DNA of 7,918 nt from Cyanothece sp. UBA12306 (GTDB lineage: Bacteria > Cyanobacteriota > Cyanobacteriia > Cyanobacteriales > Microcystaceae). The notes under the pieces are model-generated. The model saw only the letters and a list, made by a program, of their open reading frames with translations, did not search any database and was not told where the DNA came from. Below, in pieces: positions 5,245 to 7,918 of this stretch (position 1 is the first letter of the stretch; each line of letters starts with the position of its first letter). The position numbers and the translations under genes were made by a program. The stretch is from positions 1 through 7,918 of the forward strand of contig DLXW01000042.1 of the NCBI GenBank assembly GCA_003448685.1. The letters run 5' to 3'.

Positions 5245-6408
5245 ATGTTTAGTCTATCTGATCTCTTACAAATTCTCTGTTTAGTACCAATTTTAGCAGG
5301 TTCTGTCTTCTCAATCATAACAGTTTGGACAGTGCAAAGCTTCCTCAAAAAATCTAATCGAAAAGCTCCTAATAATTTTACTCCCCCAGTAACCGTTCTC
5401 AAACCAGTAAGGGGTTTAGAAAAAGATCTAAAACTAAATTTACAGACAATTGCCACCCAAAATTATCCTGAATATCAAGTTATTTACTCAGTTCAAGATC
5501 CCCAAGATCCCGCTTTTCCTATCATCAAAGAAATCCAAGAAGAATTTGGTTCAGATCGTATTTCCGTGGTTCTTAGTACAGTTGAAGCAGGTGCAAACGG
5601 TAAAGTTAATAACCTGTTAGGAGCCATCAAAGAAGCTCGTCATGAAATTATTATTATTAGTGATAGTGACACCAATTTAAAACCAGATTATCTGACAAAT
5701 ATTGTGGCTCCTTTAGCTGATTCTGAAGTGGGATGTGTTTGTACTTTATTTAAAGTAACACGAGGCGATCGCTGGTTCGAGAAAATGGAACTTTTAACCA
5801 TGAATACCGACTTTATGCCCAGTGTTATTTTTGCTGAGGTAACAGGAGCTTCTAACGCTTGTTTAGGCCCGTCAATTGCCATCAGACGCTCAACTTTAGA
5901 AGAATTAGGCGGTTTAGAAAGTTTGGCAGATTATCTGGTAGAAGACTATGAATTAGGTCGAAGAGTTTGGACTTCTGGTAAAAAAATGGTACTTTTACCT
6001 TATATTATTGATGCAGTTGTAGACCTGAAAAATTGGCGTAATTGGTGGACTCATCAAGTCTATTGGGATCAAAATACTTATTTAGCTAAACCTGCTCCCT
6101 TTATTGCAACCATTCTGATTCGTACTATTCCCTTTGCTTTCTTCTTAGCATTAATTCGTGGAGATAGCATCGGCGTAGTTATCCTCATAGGAGCAATTAT
6201 TATTCGTCTGATCACCGCAGCAATTACTTCTGGGAAAATGAAAGATATTGAAGCAATTAAAAGTCTCTATTTATTGCCTTTTCGTGATCTGATAGGTTTA
6301 GTTTTTTGGGCATTATCTTTTACCCAAAGAACTGTGATCTGGCGTGGGGTAGAATTTAAACTAACCAGCCAGGGAAAAATGGTTATGAAGAGTTATTTAA
6401 GCAATTAA
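5245..6408 (+). CDS. hpnI: GT21 family glycosyltransferase, HpnI-like (hopanoid or ceramide glucosyltransferase type)
   Basis: This 387-residue membrane-anchored family 2-fold enzyme is close in layout to ceramide glucosyltransferases and to HpnI, which adds N-acetylglucosamine to bacteriohopanetetrol. An N-terminal helix spans about 8-33. VTVLKPVRGLEKDL (49-62) opens the catalytic domain. Then follow YSVQDPQDPA (first Asp D85), NGKVNN at 118-123 (donor binding), SDSD at 139-142 (metal-binding pair) and YLVEDYELGRRV at 230-241 with the presumed catalytic base D234. The Q/HxxRW position reads HQVYW (270-274), with Tyr where Arg is usual. Three hydrophobic helices follow (284-303, 308-328, 340-362). 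The start ATG has GAGGAA about 11 bases upstream. The permease gene lies 92 bases downstream on the same strand. No HpnK deacetylase or squalene-hopene cyclase gene is present here, so the lipid acceptor is inferred from the family; a glycosyl-diglyceride role is an alternative. Confidence 0.8.
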   Translation: MFSLSDLLQILCLVPILAGSVFSIITVWTVQSFLKKSNRKAPNNFTPPVTVLKPVRGLEKDLKLNLQTIATQNYPEYQVIYSVQDPQDPAFPIIKEIQEEFGSDRISVVLSTVEAGANGKVNNLLGAIKEARHEIIIISDSDTNLKPDYLTNIVAPLADSEVGCVCTLFKVTRGDRWFEKMELLTMNTDFMPSVIFAEVTGASNACLGPSIAIRRSTLEELGGLESLADYLVEDYELGRRVWTSGKKMVLLPYIIDAVVDLKNWRNWWTHQVYWDQNTYLAKPAPFIATILIRTIPFAFFLALIRGDSIGVVILIGAIIIRLITAAITSGKMKDIEAIKSLYLLPFRDLIGLVFWALSFTQRTVIWRGVEFKLTSQGKMVMKSYLSN

Positions 6409-6417
6409 TAATCCTCG

Positions 6418-6445
6418 GGTTGAATTAGCCTTGTTTAATTCAACC
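6418..6445 (+). other. Stem-loop between the HpnI-like and permease genes
   Basis: GGTTGAATTA (6418-6427) pairs perfectly with TAATTCAACC (6436-6445) around an 8-base loop, ten bases after the stop codon. There is no T run after it, so it is not a canonical intrinsic terminator. It could protect the 3' end of the first message or weaken read-through into the permease gene. Confidence 0.55.
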
Positions 6446-6500
6446 TCAAGCAAAATAAACGCTTAAAATATCAATATTAGCTTTGAATGATTAAAAACTT

Positions 6501-7718
6501 ATGAATGTTCGTGATTATCTGAAAATGTCCCTATCATCATTGTTAAGCAACAAAATCCGCAGTAGCTTAACAATGTTGGGAATTACAATTGGCAATGCTT
6601 CAGTAATTGGCATGGTAGCCATTGGACAAGGAGCGCAAAAAATGGCTGCTGAACAATTTGAGTCCTTAGGTCCTAATGTTATCTTTGTTAGTTTAAATTA
6701 TCGTCAAGTTCGGCGCAATCTCTCCCCCAAAACAAAACCTCTGTTACTTGATGATGCTAAAGCGATCGCTAAATTGATTCCAAGAGTAACACAAGTTTCA
6801 CCCGAAATCCATTTAAGAAACTTAATTGCTTACCGTAATAATATATTTAATAACGCTATTATCGGTAGCACACCTGAATATTTAGCCGTTAGAAATTATC
6901 AACTAGATCAAGGCCGTTTTATTAATAATATAGATTTACGAAAAGGTAACCGAGTAGCAGTTCTCGGTACAGAAGTCGCTCAAAGGCTATTTTCTCAACA
7001 AGATCCCGTGGGACAACAGATACGCATCAAAAACCTGAATTTTGAGATTATTGGTGTTTTAGCCGCCAAAGGCTCTTTATTTGATTCCAATCAAGATAAT
7101 ACAGTCATTATTCCCCTAACCACTGCTGAACATCAACTAAGAGGAAATACTTCTCCCCATGGCATACCCCTAACACTGATTGCTCTATTGGCACAGAATC
7201 AAGATAGCGTATCTGTAGCACAGTTTCAAATCAAAAACCTGATCAGTTTACGTCATCCTTTCGCCACTAAAGATGATATCAACGTCTATTCCCAAAATGT
7301 CGTTTTAGAAACCGCCTCCAAAACTAATGCGGGACTAACTCGAATGTTAGCGGCGATCGCCAGTATTTCTCTATTGGTGGGAGGAATTGGGGTGATGAAT
7401 ATTATGTTAGTTTCCGTAGCTGAACGCACCCAGGAAATTGGATTGAGAAAGGCATTAGGAGCGAAAGAAAAGGATATTTTAGCCCAATTCCTCATTGAAG
7501 CTATCATGTTAGCTACCCTAGGAGGAGTTAGCGGCGTGGGACTGGGGATTGGTGGTACAGTTGTTGCTAGTGCTGTATCTTCTTTGACTACCAGTATCTC
7601 CCCCGTTTCTATTATCGTTGCTATTACTGTTTCAGGAGGAATTGGCCTATTGTTTGGGGTTTTTCCCGCTAAACAAGCGGCTCAACTTGATCCTATTGTG
7701 GCCTTGAGAAGTTCTTGA
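6501..7718 (+). CDS. MacB/FtsX-type ABC transporter permease
   Basis: This 405-residue inner-membrane permease has the standard MacB layout: a cytoplasmic amphipathic start and helix 1 (about 21-43, following SLLSNKIRSSLTMLGITIG); a periplasmic MacB_PCD domain (about 45-275, with the GRFI, VAVLG and VGQQIRI elements); then three helices (281-306, 330-355, 368-392). The stretch GGIGVMNIMLVSVAERTQEI (294-313), followed by GLRKALGA, is diagnostic, as is the closing PAKQAAQLDPIVALR. Such permeases work as dimers with a separate ATPase and often a MacA-type adaptor, driving export or mechanotransmission of lipids, peptides or drugs. No ATPase is fused to it or seen nearby, so the partner must be encoded elsewhere. 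The start ATG 6501 has no clear Shine-Dalgarno. Being downstream of the HpnI-like gene hints at, but does not show, co-transcription and a lipid-related substrate. Confidence 0.9.
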   Translation: MNVRDYLKMSLSSLLSNKIRSSLTMLGITIGNASVIGMVAIGQGAQKMAAEQFESLGPNVIFVSLNYRQVRRNLSPKTKPLLLDDAKAIAKLIPRVTQVSPEIHLRNLIAYRNNIFNNAIIGSTPEYLAVRNYQLDQGRFINNIDLRKGNRVAVLGTEVAQRLFSQQDPVGQQIRIKNLNFEIIGVLAAKGSLFDSNQDNTVIIPLTTAEHQLRGNTSPHGIPLTLIALLAQNQDSVSVAQFQIKNLISLRHPFATKDDINVYSQNVVLETASKTNAGLTRMLAAIASISLLVGGIGVMNIMLVSVAERTQEIGLRKALGAKEKDILAQFLIEAIMLATLGGVSGVGLGIGGTVVASAVSSLTTSISPVSIIVAITVSGGIGLLFGVFPAKQAAQLDPIVALRSS

Positions 7719-7918
7719 CGGGAGAAAAAAACTTAAGAAACGTCTATCCGAGGAAAGCGGGTAGACGCAGTTCAATCAGTAATTTAGGGTTGGATTTTTC
7801 ATGGTCGTCCTAATGCTACAGAATACTAACAGTATCAGTAGATCACAAACCTCCTAGTTAGGATTGCGGGGGAGCTTCGGAGACCGGAGCATGGGGGAAA
7901 GAAGATAGGATAAAAATC
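7719..7918. other. Non-coding tail rich in hairpins
   Basis: No gene is supportable in these 200 bases on either strand; the longest minus-strand frame entering from the right edge closes after about 27 codons. Contents in order: a 10-bp stem (7741-7767), a 5-bp stem ATACT-AAC-AGTAT (7823-7835), TCCTA-GT-TAGGA (7852-7863) and a G-rich segment with a 7-bp stem, GCTTCGG-AGA-CCGGAGC. The last part is clearly richer in G+C than the rest of the window. It may be the 3' end of the permease message, a small RNA or a remnant of a dispersed repeat. Confidence 0.5.
7741..7767. terminator. Candidate hairpin terminator downstream of the permease gene
   Basis: CGTCTATCCG (7741-7750) pairs with CGGGTAGACG (7758-7767), ten pairs including one G-T, around a 7-base loop, 22 bases after the permease stop codon. 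On the plus strand no T run follows. On the minus strand the stem is followed by TTTCTTAAGTTTTTTT, so as an intrinsic terminator it suits a minus-strand transcript arriving from the right better than the permease gene. Confidence 0.4.

Noticed and set aside
5238..5456. Minus-strand open frame of 72 codons
   Set aside because: It lies antisense to the start of the HpnI-like gene, with no family resemblance.
5688..5882. Minus-strand open frame of 64 codons
   Set aside because: It is antisense within the catalytic part of the HpnI-like gene, whose motifs are intact.
6418..6445. Intrinsic terminator of the HpnI-like gene
   Set aside because: The stem is good but no T run follows, so I list it only as a stem-loop.
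7286..7507. Minus-strand open frame of 73 codons
   Set aside because: It is antisense to the FtsX domain of the permease gene, which carries a diagnostic motif there.
7863..7918. Start of RNase P RNA, tmRNA or a tRNA
   Set aside because: The G-rich stem region loosely recalls such RNAs, but none of their conserved landmark sequences can be recognised, and no tRNA cloverleaf can be drawn.

Overview
The window looks like a piece of an AT-rich cyanobacterial chromosome. The main evidence is five copies of the HIP1 octamer GCGATCGC (at 2746, 4250, 5765, 6762 and 7353), which is strongly over-represented in many cyanobacteria. Supporting signs are an array of 7-base tandem repeats, a PIN toxin-antitoxin pair and long non-coding gaps. 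The low G+C and the gene types suggest a unicellular or colonial lineage, but I cannot name a genus.

Layout from left to right. (1) Positions 1-670, minus strand: the N-terminal 223 residues of a large protein that runs off the left edge. Its sequence carries, in the right order, motifs resembling the first double-psi beta-barrel of eukaryotic-type (QDE-1/RDR-like) RNA-dependent RNA polymerases. It is the most unusual gene here. (2) A small lysine/glutamate-rich helical protein (720-1091, plus) is divergent from it across only 49 bases. (3) A small acidic orphan protein (1136-1504, minus) converges on that one at a shared, perfectly symmetrical bidirectional terminator. (4) A gap of about 350 bases. 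(5) A type II toxin-antitoxin operon on the minus strand: antitoxin (2308-2562) then PIN-domain ribonuclease (1858-2307), with stop and start codons abutting. (6) A HIP1 site and a heptanucleotide array (2759-2832). (7) A GT-C type membrane glycosyltransferase of the GT39/ArnT class (2853-4631, minus). (8) A 613-base gap without a supported gene. (9) A plus-strand pair: a GT21/HpnI-like glycosyltransferase (5245-6408) and a MacB/FtsX-type ABC permease (6501-7718). (10) A 200-base tail with several hairpins and no gene I can support.

Functionally the right half concerns the cell envelope: two membrane glycosyltransferases of different folds, transcribed divergently, and an export-type ABC permease. 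The HpnI-like enzyme probably glycosylates a membrane lipid such as a hopanoid. The left half is accessory in character: a polymerase-like protein of rare type, two orphan small proteins and a toxin-antitoxin pair. Whether the polymerase-like gene and its two small neighbours form one system cannot be decided from this window, because the expected catalytic part of the polymerase lies beyond the left edge.
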